Of a stretch of DNA of 17,529 bases, positions 17,298 through 17,529 are shown piece after piece (the stretch's first letter is position 1; the number at the start of each line of letters is the position of its first letter). Below the pieces are notes generated by a model. The model was not told the origin of the DNA, searched no databases, and worked only from the letters and a program-made list of their open reading frames with translations. Both the position numbers and the translations under genes were made by a program. The DNA is from Gammaproteobacteria bacterium UBA3532 (GTDB lineage: Bacteria; Pseudomonadota; Gammaproteobacteria; Enterobacterales; UBA3532): contig DFOV01000226.1 in the NCBI GenBank assembly GCA_002376965.1, forward strand, positions 1-17,529, given 5' to 3'.

Positions 17298-17447
17298 TTA
17301 AGGCTCTAATTCCAGCTCATTCGTGAACTCGGTATTTTGATACCACCAGGTAGATCGCCGTCGCTGCAGGTGATTTCGCCGCATTCGCACCCCGTGCTGA
17401 CGCCGTTGCTGCATTTGGGTCGCTTTAAGCTTTCGGTTTTTAGGCAT
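17298..17447 (-). CDS. Small very basic protein, 49 residues
   Basis: MPKNRKLKATQMQQRRQHGV begins a 49-residue protein whose first 31 residues hold 13 Arg/Lys and no acidic residue. It then turns through STWWYQN to an acidic tail (E at positions 40, 44, 46 and 48). GAGG lies 5-6 nt before the ATG and a TATAAT hexamer lies 36-41 nt upstream, so expression is well supported despite the size. The stop is 9 nt from the convergent hypothetical gene. The Arg-rich N-terminus could bind nucleic acid; the family is not recognised. Confidence 0.65.
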   Translation of the reverse strand: MPKNRKLKATQMQQRRQHGVRMRRNHLQRRRSTWWYQNTEFTNELELEP

Positions 17448-17482
17448 AAACACCTCAGGGAAACGCCGTGGGCATAATGCTA

Positions 17483-17488
17483 ATTATA
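17483..17488 (-). promoter_or_regulatory. -10 element of the small basic protein gene
   Basis: A perfect TATAAT on the minus strand, placed to give a leader of roughly 29 nt before the ATG at 17447. The -35 is poor (GTGAAG at 17-bp spacing), so an activator or an extended contact may be needed. Confidence 0.5.
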
Positions 17489-17529
17489 GATGCCAATTGT
17501 TAAAGCTTCACTTCACATTTAATGCGATT

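Noticed and set aside
17295..17304. GCCTTAAGGC palindrome as a terminator between the last two genes.
   Set aside because: The stem is short with no loop and no adjacent T-run on either strand.

Overview
The window reads as a free-living, probably aquatic or marine gammaproteobacterium. The indications are moderate GC content, outer-membrane-type lipoproteins, a quinol-dependent nitric oxide reductase under an NsrR-type operator, a SirB2-family protein, and a large secreted starch-degrading enzyme with repeated binding modules. The species cannot be named from the sequence. No rRNA, tRNA, CRISPR array, transposase or integrase was seen.

Layout. (1) Positions 1-1851, minus strand: a compact run of a soluble-glucose-dehydrogenase-like lipoprotein, a GNAT acetyltransferase and the first 52 codons of a response regulator that runs off the left edge. 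(2) Positions 1995-3415, plus strand: an exported alpha/beta hydrolase (lipase/esterase type) and a membrane-anchored M23 (LytM) metallopeptidase. The M23 gene overlaps the convergent kinase gene tail to tail by 26 bp. (3) Positions 3390-7115, minus strand: an orphan NMT1/SsuA-type substrate-binding lipoprotein, followed 9 nt later by a 920-residue hybrid histidine kinase (periplasmic sensor, HAMP, PAS, HisKA, HATPase, two receivers). A 19-bp tandem repeat containing a TAGAC-CT-GTCTA palindrome lies just upstream. (4) Positions 7212-10051: a divergent pair of a SirB2-family membrane protein (minus) and a one-subunit quinol nitric oxide reductase (plus). The shared 152-bp region has two NsrR-type boxes, and this is the clearest regulatory signal in the window. 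(5) Positions 10101-16180, minus strand: one giant secreted two-headed enzyme, an N-terminal GH13 alpha-amylase joined to a C-terminal type I pullulanase by alternating Ig-like and CBM26-like modules. It has a promoter and a clear terminator, but the frame is broken once, in a T5 run near the 5' end. (6) Positions 16181-16560: a 380-bp non-coding stretch with the amylase promoter and an 11-bp-phased G-run tract. (7) Positions 16561-17529: a GFA-family zinc protein overlapping an unknown 105-residue gene by ATGA-type coupling, then a convergent 49-residue very basic protein with its own good promoter and ribosome binding site.

How the parts may work together. Region 4 is a nitric oxide response unit: NO would inactivate NsrR, releasing the reductase (NO to N2O, electrons from quinol) together with the SirB2 protein. 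Region 3 looks like a ligand-sensing pair in which a periplasmic binding protein feeds a kinase rather than a transporter, because no permease or ATPase gene adjoins it. Region 5 is a self-contained starch/pullulan degradation enzyme: the amylase head cuts alpha-1,4 links, the pullulanase head cuts alpha-1,6 branches, and the central modules hold the substrate.
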